64,000 nt of DNA from Fusobacterium_C necrophorum_A (GTDB taxonomy: Bacteria; Fusobacteriota; Fusobacteriia; Fusobacteriales; Fusobacteriaceae). Made by a program: the position numbers and the translations under genes. The stretch spans positions 19,120-83,119 of the forward strand of contig NZ_SBAP01000011.1 of the NCBI RefSeq assembly GCF_004134945.1, read 5' to 3'. Positions 34,834 to 43,646 of this stretch are shown here, piece after piece (the stretch's first letter is position 1; each line of letters begins with the position of its first letter). The notes beneath the pieces were generated by a model. The model searched no databases. It was not told where the DNA came from and saw only the letters and a list, made by a program, of their open reading frames with translations.

Positions 34834-37359
34834 TTAACGAATTTTAGAAATCATTCCGAAACCATAGACAGGTCCGCTGTGGGAACCGATTGTAGGACCG
34901 ATTTCAAAACGACCTCGATGTTCTATTTTACGAGAATCTTCGGAGGTTTTTTTCAAAATATCTGCATTGTGTAATTCTTGATTGCTTCCCCCCCAAGCAG
35001 TATAAAGAATAATGCTGTTTTTCTTTCCTTCATTCTTAATCAATTTTTCCATATAGGACAAAGCTCCTCTTTCCCCAATTACTTTAGCTTCTAAGGTGAC
35101 TTCTCCGTCTTCCAGTTTTAAAATAGGTTTTACCTTTAAGAGACCTCCAATGATAGAGGAAGCCCGCCCAATTCTTCCACCTTTTTGTAGATAGCTAATA
35201 TCATTCACGGCAAAATATATTTTCATTTGATCTTGTAATTCATAAAGCTTTTCCAATACTGCTTTTGTATTAGCTCCTTCTTTTACTAATCTGGCAGCTT
35301 CTAACACTTGGTGAGCTTCTGCAAAAGTGACTGCCTTAGAATCCACAATATAAATTTCTTTCTCGTTTCCAATCATTTCTTTTGCAATTTTAGCAGCTTG
35401 TTGTGTACCGCTCAACTTACTGGATAGTAAAATAGTAATAATTGATTCATACCCCTTGTCAAATAAGTTTTGATATAATCTATGTAATTCTGCCGGAGAC
35501 GGTTGTGATGTTTTGGGTAAAATTTTTTCTCGCAAAATTCTATTCCAAAATTCTTTTCGAGTAATGGTAACCCCATCTTCATAATTTTTATCTCCAATTT
35601 TTAAACGAAGCGGAATGATATGTATATCATAGCCTTTCATCAACTCCGGAGTTAAATCGGAAGCGGAATCCGTTACAATAGCGATTCTAGGTAGATTCGG
35701 ATCTCTTTGTTCTATGTAGATGTAATAAGGATAATTCTCCTGTTTTGCTTCGAATTCTTGGTATCGAATACGAGAAGAATGTTCTTTCAAAGCTTTGATT
35801 CCTTCTTCTTCTTTGTCTTTTCCTAAAACGGCAAAAATGCTCAAACTATCTCGATTCAAATATCTGGCATAGAGTGTTTTAATCAATGTGGCATTGTTTT
35901 TTGCTTTTTCCACAATTCTTCCATTGACCAGAGCAATGCAATCTCCTTTTTCAATCTCCAAATCATCTACTTTTGTATTTCTGGATGCCTTTGTAATTTC
36001 TATAGAATAGTTTCTAGCTAGTTGTTGTAATAAAATTTCCACAGATTCTTCTTTATGTTTTACAACATAATGCCCTTCCAACATGGATTTTGTTTCAAAG
36101 ACAATGACTTCTTTTTCAGAACGTTCCGCAGCCATTTTTGCGGAAGAGATGATATTTTTATTATTTGGCAGAATAATAATGGTTTTTGCATGAATTTTTT
36201 TCAAACCGGTTTCAATGTCCGAAACACTAGGATTTTTTGTCTGTCCCCCTACTAGGACGGCAGTAGCTCCATCTTCTAAAAAACGATTTCCTAAATCTAT
36301 GTTATCAGCAATCGCAAAGTAGGCAATTGGAGTTGCATTTTCGCTTCGTAATAGAAAAGTTTCTGCCGGTGCTTTGGACAAACCTTCCACTTGAGAAAGT
36401 TCCGCCTCCGTAACTAAAAGATTTCGGTGCTGAATTAACATATTTTCAATTTTAATATTATTTAAATTTCCTAAAGCGGCAGCAATTTCCAAAACTTGTC
36501 CGGGATGATTTGTATGGATATGTGTTTTTGTTTTTTTGGTTGTTTGAGCACAAACCATAGAGTCTCCCAAGGAACTTATTTTAGATTTATATTCTTCCAA
36601 AGGAAAATTGCCATTTTCAATGATAAATTCCGTACAATATTTAAAAGCAATTTCTTCTTCTTGAGCCATTTCCAGTTTGTCACGTTTTACCGTTTTTGCT
36701 TTTGCAATTCTCGCTAAATCTTTTAGCATTTCCGGATCGGTAACGGACTTTTCAAATCCCTCCAAAACATAAAAAATACCCTTTCCTCCGGCATCCACAA
36801 CTCCGGCTTCCTTCAATTTTGCAAGTTCATTCGGGGTATTTTCTACCGCCTCATTCGCTACGTTTTTTAGATGGACTAAGAATAAAATGAAGTCATCCTG
36901 GGGACCTTGATATCTCATAGCAGCTTCCGCCACTTTTCGAATGACAGTTAAAATAGTCCCCTCCACCGGTTGACTTACCGCCTGATAGGCTTTATCTTTT
37001 GCCGCCATAAAAGCCTTTGCAGCAACTTCAATGCTAATTTCTTCTGTATTTTCCACTACAGACAAGAATCCCTGAATAATTTGTGATAAAATAGTTCCGG
37101 AATTTCCTCTGGCTCCCAATAGGATATTTTCAGAGACAATTTCGGAGAGCTCTTTCATATTGGGTTCGTGATCCAATTTGACCAATTCATTTTCCACCGC
37201 CTGCAATGTCATGGACATGTTTGTTCCGGTATCTCCGTCCGGGACAGGATATACATTCAAATCATTTAAAACATCGGCATATTTGGAAAGCCAACGGCTT
37301 GCTGCAATGAATAATTTGGTTAATCTCACTGCATTCAAGCTTTTTATTTCTATTTTCAT
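34834..37359 (-). CDS. Fatty acid kinase-like fusion: DAK2/FakA domains joined to a DegV/FakB domain
   Basis: An 841-residue protein combining what are usually two proteins. Residues 1-200 are a DAK2 kinase domain with the ATP/Mg motif PVPDGDTGTNMS (38-49). The middle (about 240-545) resembles the FakA/YloV extension, with CTEFIIENG and KTHIHTNHPGQVLEIAA. From about 560 a complete DegV domain follows: IVTDSASDLTPELM, YEDGVTITRKEFW and KTSQPSPAELHRLY. FakB holds a fatty acid while FakA phosphorylates it, allowing exogenous fatty acids into phospholipids. The fusion would give one kinase with one built-in lipid carrier. Last gene of the operon. Confidence 0.9.
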   Translation of the reverse strand: MKIEIKSLNAVRLTKLFIAASRWLSKYADVLNDLNVYPVPDGDTGTNMSMTLQAVENELVKLDHEPNMKELSEIVSENILLGARGNSGTILSQIIQGFLSVVENTEEISIEVAAKAFMAAKDKAYQAVSQPVEGTILTVIRKVAEAAMRYQGPQDDFILFLVHLKNVANEAVENTPNELAKLKEAGVVDAGGKGIFYVLEGFEKSVTDPEMLKDLARIAKAKTVKRDKLEMAQEEEIAFKYCTEFIIENGNFPLEEYKSKISSLGDSMVCAQTTKKTKTHIHTNHPGQVLEIAAALGNLNNIKIENMLIQHRNLLVTEAELSQVEGLSKAPAETFLLRSENATPIAYFAIADNIDLGNRFLEDGATAVLVGGQTKNPSVSDIETGLKKIHAKTIIILPNNKNIISSAKMAAERSEKEVIVFETKSMLEGHYVVKHKEESVEILLQQLARNYSIEITKASRNTKVDDLEIEKGDCIALVNGRIVEKAKNNATLIKTLYARYLNRDSLSIFAVLGKDKEEEGIKALKEHSSRIRYQEFEAKQENYPYYIYIEQRDPNLPRIAIVTDSASDLTPELMKGYDIHIIPLRLKIGDKNYEDGVTITRKEFWNRILREKILPKTSQPSPAELHRLYQNLFDKGYESIITILLSSKLSGTQQAAKIAKEMIGNEKEIYIVDSKAVTFAEAHQVLEAARLVKEGANTKAVLEKLYELQDQMKIYFAVNDISYLQKGGRIGRASSIIGGLLKVKPILKLEDGEVTLEAKVIGERGALSYMEKLIKNEGKKNSIILYTAWGGSNQELHNADILKKTSEDSRKIEHRGRFEIGPTIGSHSGPVYGFGMISKIR

Positions 37360-37383
37360 TCTTTCTTTACCTCCAAGTTTCTA

Positions 37384-37932
37384 TTAAAATCCGGGCGGGC
37401 TTACAACCCAAATAGCTTTTGTTTCTTTTGTGGAAGAATTTTTAAAACGATGTTGTTGGTTGGATTTAAAATACAAACTATCTCCTTCCTTTAATTTGTA
37501 AACGGTATCATTGATATAGACTTCTAACTCTCCTTGTGTAATATAAATAAATTCTTCTCCGCTGTGGGAATAGGAATTTCTTCCACTTTCTCCTCCGGGA
37601 CCAATTTCATACAAAATAGGTTCCATTGTCTTTTCAGCATGAGAAACTGTCAATAAAGCCATTTTTGTATTGGAATCTCTACTTTCAATATACTTGATAT
37701 TTTCTTTTTTTACAAAATCAACATTTTTTTGAACTTCATCATCTTCAATCAAATAGCTGACTCGAACGTCCAAAGCAGTTGCTATTTTTTTTAAATTTTC
37801 AATAGAAGGAGATGCCTTCCCCTGCTCAATTTGAGATAAGAAACTTGCAGATAAATCGACCTTTACTGCCAATTCCCTTAAAGATAAACTTTTTTCATTT
37901 CTGCTTTTCTTAATTTTTTCCCCGATACTCAT
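37384..37932 (-). CDS. XRE-family regulator with C-terminal cupin sensor
   Basis: A 182-residue protein: helix-turn-helix of the XRE type (about 5-60, LRELAVKVDLSASFLSQIEQGKASPS) and a cupin_2 beta-barrel (about 105-178, with SHSGEEFIYITQGELEVYI and KEGDSLYFKSNQQHRF). Such regulators sense small ligands and often control genes nearby. It sits between cinA and the FakA/FakB fusion in one operon (3- and 24-base gaps), so feedback control of this operon or of lipid metabolism is plausible but unproven. Confidence 0.88.
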   Translation of the reverse strand: MSIGEKIKKSRNEKSLSLRELAVKVDLSASFLSQIEQGKASPSIENLKKIATALDVRVSYLIEDDEVQKNVDFVKKENIKYIESRDSNTKMALLTVSHAEKTMEPILYEIGPGGESGRNSYSHSGEEFIYITQGELEVYINDTVYKLKEGDSLYFKSNQQHRFKNSSTKETKAIWVVSPPGF

Positions 37933-37935
37933 TTT

Positions 37936-39144
37936 TCACATTTCACACCCTTTAGTTAAAATTTGAAAAAGGCTTACTAAGGCCTCTAAAACAGTACGTT
38001 TTCGAATTTGTTGTCGATTCCCGTGAAATTGTTTCTTGATAATATAAGTTTTGTCCAAAACACGAATCCCTATGTAAACAAGTCCAACAGGTTTTTCTTC
38101 GCTTCCACCTCCCGGTCCTGCGATACCGGTAGTGGAAATGGCTACTTCTGTAGAAAGTCCCAAAAGCATTTCTTTTACCGTATTTTCACTGACGGCTCCA
38201 TAGTAGTCCAGAGTTTCTTTTTGAACTCCGAGTCGTTTTTGTTTTGCTTCATTATCATAGGAAACGATAGCTTCATAAAAAACGTCCGAAACTCCTGCTA
38301 AACGAACAAAATGGTCTGCAAGCAGTCCACCGGTACATGATTCTGCAAGAGATATTTTCCAATGTTTTTCTTTTAAATATTCTACAATTTTTTCTTCTAT
38401 TTTGACAGAATCTTCTCCAATAATAAAATTGCCTATGATATTATATATCTTTTCTTTGATTTTTTCCACTTTATTTTTTTTGGAAGCATCCGTTTGCATA
38501 CGGATTAAGATTCCGTAATTTTTTACCAGAAATTCGTAGAAAATTCCTTCTTCCTGAAAACAATTTTTTACCCGGTTTTCCAGAATTGATTCGGGAATTC
38601 CGTAGGTAACAATATCTTTGATATAAATTTCCTGTTTCCAATTTTTTTCTTGGATAAAATAAGATAAAAATTTAGGGAACATGTCATAAAGTTCTCTGGG
38701 AACTCCCGGAAAAGCCGCAATTTTATCGAGATAGATAGCAGGAGCCATACCCACAGAATTTTCAAAGGAGATTGCTCCTTCCGGTTTTTCGACTTCTTTT
38801 GTATTCATTTCTAAAATAGGGAGACCTCGAGAGGCAAATTTTTGATGTAATACTTTCAATTCTTCCGCTTCCACAATCATTTTTTTCCCTAAAAAATCAG
38901 CGACAGCTTCTTTGGTAATATCATCCAAAGTGGGACCTAAACCTCCCGAAAGAATTACAAGATCCACACGAGGGTGGCAGAATTGAAGAGCATCTATGAT
39001 TTCTTCTTTGATATCCCGAACTGTCATTTTATAAGGTAATTCAATTCCCACTTTATTTAATTCTTCCGCCATATATAAGCTATTGGTATCCACCATAGCC
39101 CCATTTAATAGTTCCGTACCTACCAGAATACAAGCTGCTTTCAT
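37936..39144 (-). CDS. cinA: CinA family nicotinamide-nucleotide amidase / competence-damage protein
   Basis: The start at 39144 is preferred over the ATG two codons earlier because AGGAGG is then eight bases away. The 402-residue protein has an N-terminal molybdopterin-binding-like domain (about 1-170, ILVGTELLNGAMVDTNS; LSGGLGPTLDDITKEA) and a C-terminal CinA domain (about 245-400, LAESCTGGLLA, ISTTGIAGPGGGSEEKPVGLVYIG). It deamidates NMN or processes ADP-ribose in NAD recycling. Fourth gene of the coaE operon. Confidence 0.93.
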   Translation of the reverse strand: MKAACILVGTELLNGAMVDTNSLYMAEELNKVGIELPYKMTVRDIKEEIIDALQFCHPRVDLVILSGGLGPTLDDITKEAVADFLGKKMIVEAEELKVLHQKFASRGLPILEMNTKEVEKPEGAISFENSVGMAPAIYLDKIAAFPGVPRELYDMFPKFLSYFIQEKNWKQEIYIKDIVTYGIPESILENRVKNCFQEEGIFYEFLVKNYGILIRMQTDASKKNKVEKIKEKIYNIIGNFIIGEDSVKIEEKIVEYLKEKHWKISLAESCTGGLLADHFVRLAGVSDVFYEAIVSYDNEAKQKRLGVQKETLDYYGAVSENTVKEMLLGLSTEVAISTTGIAGPGGGSEEKPVGLVYIGIRVLDKTYIIKKQFHGNRQQIRKRTVLEALVSLFQILTKGCEM

Positions 39145-39156
39145 AAGCATTCCCTC

Positions 39157-39660
39157 CTAGAAAAAAATAGTCCAAAGACAAACCAATAAAAAGTTTCCGA
39201 TAATTCCTGCCAAAAAATCATCCATGACAACACCAATCCCCATTTTTAAATGTTGAGATTTATCAATGGGTCCCAATTTGGTAATATCGAAAAAACGAAA
39301 AATCAGAAAGGCTAAACCGATTGCCCAAAGAGTTTGTGAAATACCAACGGGATTGATAAAAGCTAGGGTAGTCAAATATCCTAAAACTTCATCAATCACA
39401 ACAGATTGAGGATCTTCTTTTTGAAAGATTTCTCGTTCACAAATATCTGCCACATAGACAGATACTGCAAAAAATGTCATTAAAAAGATAAAATAAAAAG
39501 AATTATACATCAGGATATTTGGGAAAATTTTTCGTAGATAACATAGTAAAAGATAGAAAGGAATGGCTCCTAAGGTTCCGAAAGTTCCCGGAGCCTTTGG
39601 AAAATCTCCCAAACCAAACCATGTGCCTAAGCTTCGAATTCTTTTTAATCGTTTGTCCAT
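39157..39660 (-). CDS. pgpA: Phosphatidylglycerophosphatase A
   Basis: ATG 39660 (MDKRLKRIRSLGTWFGLG) has GAGGTG nine bases upstream and follows the U32 stop directly; the in-frame ATG at 39681 lies inside the previous gene with no site. The 167-residue membrane protein has the PgpA signature GLGDFPKAPGTFGTLGAIP, then SVVIDEVLGYL and MGIGVVMDDFLAGI. It dephosphorylates PG-phosphate to make phosphatidylglycerol. Its place with coaE and the fatty-acid-kinase fusion suggests a phospholipid-supply operon. Confidence 0.93.
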   Translation of the reverse strand: MDKRLKRIRSLGTWFGLGDFPKAPGTFGTLGAIPFYLLLCYLRKIFPNILMYNSFYFIFLMTFFAVSVYVADICEREIFQKEDPQSVVIDEVLGYLTTLAFINPVGISQTLWAIGLAFLIFRFFDITKLGPIDKSQHLKMGIGVVMDDFLAGIIGNFLLVCLWTIFF

Positions 39661-39661
39661 A

Positions 39662-41830
39662 TTAATATACACCTCTTTCATAATTATAGGCTTGGTACCT
39701 TCCGGTCTGCTCTCGTAATTCTTGGAGAACGAGCTCCATTTCTTTCAAATCCTCATAGGTAAATTCTATGATTACAACAGAAATTCCCAATTCTTTGATT
39801 AAATCCTGTTTAGAAAGAATATTCAGAGCTTTTTCCAGATAGACTTCCGTATGCCCTAAATCATTGGTCATGACTTGAAAAGTATCTTTTTCCTGATTTT
39901 CAAGCACAGTATTTTTCCCTTGCGTGAGATCGAGTTCAATATACATTCCTCGTAATTTTGAATAAGCCAAAATAGCTTTTTTCTGTTTCGTAGCCCCTAT
40001 TTTTTTCATCTTTTCAAAACTCATTTCAGGGGAAAGGGTCAGAATTTCTAATTGCGGGAAACATTCCAAACATTTAAAACTATAAAGATTACTGATATTT
40101 AAATTCCAATTCCCAAGAAGACCGGAAGAGTTTTGATTTTTCAAAATTTGGTATAGATTGGCAGCCAGTAAGCTGTCAGTGCTTTGTTTTTCCAATTCAC
40201 CCTCTCTTGCAATGTCATAAGAACGGTACAAGATCTTAGAATATCCTTTTTCTTCCAGATATTTTTTCTGTTCTTTTGTTCGAACAATAAAGTAATATTC
40301 CAATGTGTCAATTTTTTCCTTTAAGACAGATTGTAATTTCCATTCAGGACCGGATCTTCGCAAATAAGAATTCAGTAATTTTTTCTCCAACTCTTCTATT
40401 GCAGAACGTTTTAGAGATTTTAAAAGGGAAGCGGGAACAAAAAGATTTTTTTCCAAATCTATGTCGGCATGTTTTAGAACAAAAGAAGTATTTCCCAATT
40501 CTGCTATTTTTTGAAAGATTTCTTCTTCTGTACTTGCTTTTTTCTTTGCCGTTTCCAATTCGACTTCACTTGAGATAGTCACAATGATTTTTTTTCCCCA
40601 CTCATTGTCAGTCTGTAAAGACAGAATAGCTTTTTTTCCTATTTTTCCAATAAAAGAGGCAATAATTTCCTTTCTTTTTTCTTTTTGCTTCTTTTCGAAG
40701 TCAATCTCGTCTTGGATTGCCTTGGAATAGCTTCGATACAGGTATTTACTTCCACGAGCAAGTTCTTTCAGAATTAAAATTTCTCCTTTGAAAGCTTTTT
40801 TTCGTTTTTCCTGCTTTCCTTTTACTACAATCCGATTCAGATAGCAGCCTCCCAGTTTTTCAAAGTTGGAGGAAAGATAGCTGAAACCGTCCCCCAAGAT
40901 GACTTCTTTTTCCAAATGAATTTCTTTTCCATGAATGAGTCCGACTCTTTCTCCTAAATTCGAAGAAAAATGCGGATTCATGATTTCCGTTGTCTTTTGA
41001 TAAAAATAGCCTTTAGAGTAGCCTCGATTAAAGAGAGAAGAACTTTTTTCTTCCACACTTAGATTGTCGATGATATTTCGATAATATTGAACGGTGGCAA
41101 AAACGTAGTTGGCTTCTTTCATACGTCCCTCCAATTTAATGCTGTCAATACCGATTTCTTTTAATTTTTGAATTTCTTCTTTCTCCAAAAGTTGATCTTT
41201 CGGGCTTAAAAAATAAGCTTTCTTCTTTTGATTGATTTGGTAGTTTTTTCGACAAGGCTGAGCACACATGCCACGATTTCCGCTTCTTCCTCCTAAAAAA
41301 CTGCTCAGATAACAATTTCCGGAATAACAGATACATAAGGCTCCCGACACAAATACTTCCAATTCTATGCTGCAATGTTCTCGAATGGATTTGATTTCTT
41401 CAAAGGACAATTCTCTGGGAAGAACAACTCGAGTAAAACCGATAGATTGTAGGAAATTGATTTCGACATGGTTTGCCACGCTGAGTTGAGTACTGCCATG
41501 TAGTTCCAAGTCCGGAAAATTTTGGTGCAAATAATAAGCAAGACCTAAGTCTTGAACAATCACAGCATCCAAACCGTGTTCATATAATTTTTTTAAATTG
41601 AGATAAAGAAATTCGATTTCTTCTTGGAACATCAGAGTGTTTAGAGTCAAAAAGATACGACTTCCTCGTAAATGAGCATAGTCCAAAGCTTCTATAAATT
41701 CTTCCACACTAAAATTTTCAGCAGCTCTTCTAGCTCCGAACCCCTGTAATCCCATATAAATTTCTTCTGCTCCTGCCTTTATGGCTGCATAAAGACGCTC
41801 TTTATTTCCTGCCGGAGCGACAATTTTCAT
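39662..41830 (-). CDS. U32 family peptidase / RlhA-like protein with C-terminal extension
   Basis: A 722-residue protein. The N-terminal U32 domain (about 1-300) begins MKIVAPAGNKERLYAAIKAGA and carries the conserved cysteines of an Fe-S site: GALCICYSGNCYLSS, and RSGNRGMCAQPCRKNY. The rest matches the DUF3656 collagenase-like extension. U32 members modify RNA (RlhA, TrhP hydroxylation) more often than they cleave collagen, so RNA hydroxylation is a fair guess. It overlaps coaE by 29 bases and is followed directly by pgpA. Confidence 0.87.
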   Translation of the reverse strand: MKIVAPAGNKERLYAAIKAGAEEIYMGLQGFGARRAAENFSVEEFIEALDYAHLRGSRIFLTLNTLMFQEEIEFLYLNLKKLYEHGLDAVIVQDLGLAYYLHQNFPDLELHGSTQLSVANHVEINFLQSIGFTRVVLPRELSFEEIKSIREHCSIELEVFVSGALCICYSGNCYLSSFLGGRSGNRGMCAQPCRKNYQINQKKKAYFLSPKDQLLEKEEIQKLKEIGIDSIKLEGRMKEANYVFATVQYYRNIIDNLSVEEKSSSLFNRGYSKGYFYQKTTEIMNPHFSSNLGERVGLIHGKEIHLEKEVILGDGFSYLSSNFEKLGGCYLNRIVVKGKQEKRKKAFKGEILILKELARGSKYLYRSYSKAIQDEIDFEKKQKEKRKEIIASFIGKIGKKAILSLQTDNEWGKKIIVTISSEVELETAKKKASTEEEIFQKIAELGNTSFVLKHADIDLEKNLFVPASLLKSLKRSAIEELEKKLLNSYLRRSGPEWKLQSVLKEKIDTLEYYFIVRTKEQKKYLEEKGYSKILYRSYDIAREGELEKQSTDSLLAANLYQILKNQNSSGLLGNWNLNISNLYSFKCLECFPQLEILTLSPEMSFEKMKKIGATKQKKAILAYSKLRGMYIELDLTQGKNTVLENQEKDTFQVMTNDLGHTEVYLEKALNILSKQDLIKELGISVVIIEFTYEDLKEMELVLQELREQTGRYQAYNYERGVY

Positions 41831-42404
41831 TGAACATTTCCTCCCATTTGCTTAATTTTTGATATAAGTCTTCGATACTACCGTTGTTTTCAATGATGTA
41901 GTGAGACTTTTTTTTCTTCTCTTCCTCTTTTGCCTGAGAGGCAATTATCTTTTCCGCTAATTCACGAGAACTTCCGTCTCGTTGCATAATACGAGTGATT
42001 TGTACTTCTCTGTCTGCATAGACAAGAAGAATTTTTTCACAGAGATTTTCAAAATGTGCTTCAAATAAAAGAGGAATGTCAAAAAAAATAATTTTTTCTT
42101 GGGCATGTTCTCTTTTTCTTTTTTCAAATTCCTCTCTGACTTTGGGATGCATAATTTGATTGATTTTTTCCAAAGCTTCTGCATTTTGGAAAACCATTTC
42201 TCGTAGTCTGGTACGATTTAGAGTTTTATTTTCCAACAGTACTTCTTCTCCAAATATTTCTCGAAATTCTTCGAGTACTTCTTTTTTTTGTTGTAGTTCT
42301 TTGGTAATTTTATCTGCATCGATGACTTCATAGCCTTGTTTTATAAAGTAATCGCTCACCGTACTCTTACCACTGGCAATGGTTCCCGTAATTCCAATAA
42401 TCAC
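41802..42404 (-). CDS. coaE: Dephospho-CoA kinase
   Basis: A 200-residue P-loop kinase: GITGTIASGKSTV (4-16), VIDADKITKEL (about 32-42) and FDIPLLFEAHF (about 108-118) are CoaE landmarks. It phosphorylates dephospho-CoA in the last step of CoA synthesis. The C-terminal region overlaps the U32 start. First gene of the long minus-strand operon and close to an extended -10 promoter. Confidence 0.95.
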   Translation of the reverse strand: MIIGITGTIASGKSTVSDYFIKQGYEVIDADKITKELQQKKEVLEEFREIFGEEVLLENKTLNRTRLREMVFQNAEALEKINQIMHPKVREEFEKRKREHAQEKIIFFDIPLLFEAHFENLCEKILLVYADREVQITRIMQRDGSSRELAEKIIASQAKEEEKKKKSHYIIENNGSIEDLYQKLSKWEEMFNENCRSGRK

Positions 42405-42441
42405 GATGACTTCCTCCTAATAGTCTATTTATTATCAAGAC

Positions 42442-42450
42442 ATTATAGCA
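42442..42450 (-). promoter_or_regulatory. Extended -10 promoter of the coaE operon
   Basis: On the minus strand TTGAAAAAGTATGC-TATAAT; TGC directly precedes the -10. It overlaps the divergent space shared with the AraC-type gene. Confidence 0.55.
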
Positions 42451-42481
42451 TACTTTTTCAAAAAATGTGGGAGGAATATTC

Positions 42482-42509
42482 TTGACAATTCCCATAAAGT
42501 ATGTATTAA
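42482..42509 (+). promoter_or_regulatory. Promoter of the AraC-type regulator
   Basis: TTGACA (42482-42487), a 16-base spacer and TATTAA (42504-42509) with an upstream TG. About 36 bases before the chosen start codon. Confidence 0.6.
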
Positions 42510-42544
42510 ATAAAAAAAATAATAAAATTCGGAAGAGGTTCTTT

Positions 42545-43534
42545 ATGAGAAGAGAAGATTTTATTGAAATGTATTTTCAAAGATTGTCAAATATTGAAAA
42601 TTTGACGGAAATAGCGGACTTATTCGGAAATCGCTATGTCTTTCCCAATTCTCATGGAAAATATTGGTTTTATCGAGTTTCCTTGGAGGAAGGAATGGAC
42701 ATTACCTTTACTTCCCTGCCCAATAAACTGAACTATAGCTTTGAATCCGAGAATTGGCAGGAAGAAGTCCTAGAGTTGGGAGTATGTACGGAGGGAAGTA
42801 TGGAAATCCTCTGTTATCCGAGTTTAGAAAAATATTCTTATCAAAAAGGACAAGCTTGCCTGTATTATTCTAAGAATACCGTGGAAAGATTTGAATTTTC
42901 TGTCAAGAATTGTAAGAGCTTTTCCATTCATCTTCATTTGGATTATTTTGAGTCTTTTTTCAAATTGGGAAAACATTCTTGGTTGGAACAAGAGTGGAGA
43001 AAAAACATAAAACATATGTTGCAGGAAAAAATTTTACGAGTTTGGAATTCCAGTGTTTATTTACAGGCTTTGGCGGCAGAGATTACAGAGTTTAAAATAA
43101 AGTCCATTTTGGATTATTTTGATTTTAAAGGAAAAATCAATTATTTTTTAGCGAAGCTGATGTTGGAGGCGATAGGAATAGTAGATAGCGAAGATGAGAA
43201 AATTCAGCATTTGAAATTTTTAGTTTCTCGGGATTATGAAAAAGTGTATTCTTTACCGGAAATTTCTAAATTTTTAGGAACTCCTATTTTTCGTTTGCAA
43301 ACTATGATGAAAGAGAAGAAAGGAATGACGGTATCACAGTACGTTCGAGATGTCAAAATGGAATATGCTAAAATACTTCTGGAAAAAAATACATACACGG
43401 TGGCAGAAGTGGCTGCCATGATAGGCTATAGTAATCCAAGCAAATTTTCAAAAAACTTTTTTCAGAAATATCAAAAAAATCCAAAAGATTTTAAGAGTAG
43501 CAAAATATATGAAAAGAAAGACTTCAAGAAATAG
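42545..43534 (+). CDS. AraC-family transcriptional regulator
   Basis: The start at 42545 (MRREDFIEMYFQRL) has GGAAGAGG six bases upstream; the longer frame has no such site and would overlap the promoter. The 329-residue protein has an N-terminal ligand domain (about 1-215) and a C-terminal double helix-turn-helix (about 225-325) with LPEISKFLGTPIFRLQTMMK and YTVAEVAAMIGYSNPSKFSKNFFQKYQKNPKDF. The ABC pair follows 112 bases later, so it likely activates that transporter. In YbtA-type systems such regulators bind siderophore-related ligands; the ligand here is unknown. Confidence 0.9.
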   Translation: MRREDFIEMYFQRLSNIENLTEIADLFGNRYVFPNSHGKYWFYRVSLEEGMDITFTSLPNKLNYSFESENWQEEVLELGVCTEGSMEILCYPSLEKYSYQKGQACLYYSKNTVERFEFSVKNCKSFSIHLHLDYFESFFKLGKHSWLEQEWRKNIKHMLQEKILRVWNSSVYLQALAAEITEFKIKSILDYFDFKGKINYFLAKLMLEAIGIVDSEDEKIQHLKFLVSRDYEKVYSLPEISKFLGTPIFRLQTMMKEKKGMTVSQYVRDVKMEYAKILLEKNTYTVAEVAAMIGYSNPSKFSKNFFQKYQKNPKDFKSSKIYEKKDFKK

Positions 43535-43646
43535 AAATATTTTTTGGAGCTTTTTTTTCTTTTTTGGAGTAGATAAAAAAAGAGAAGAGATTTATAGTAG
43601 AAAAAAGAAAAAATAAAAGAAAGAATTTCTTTGGAAAGGAAGAACT

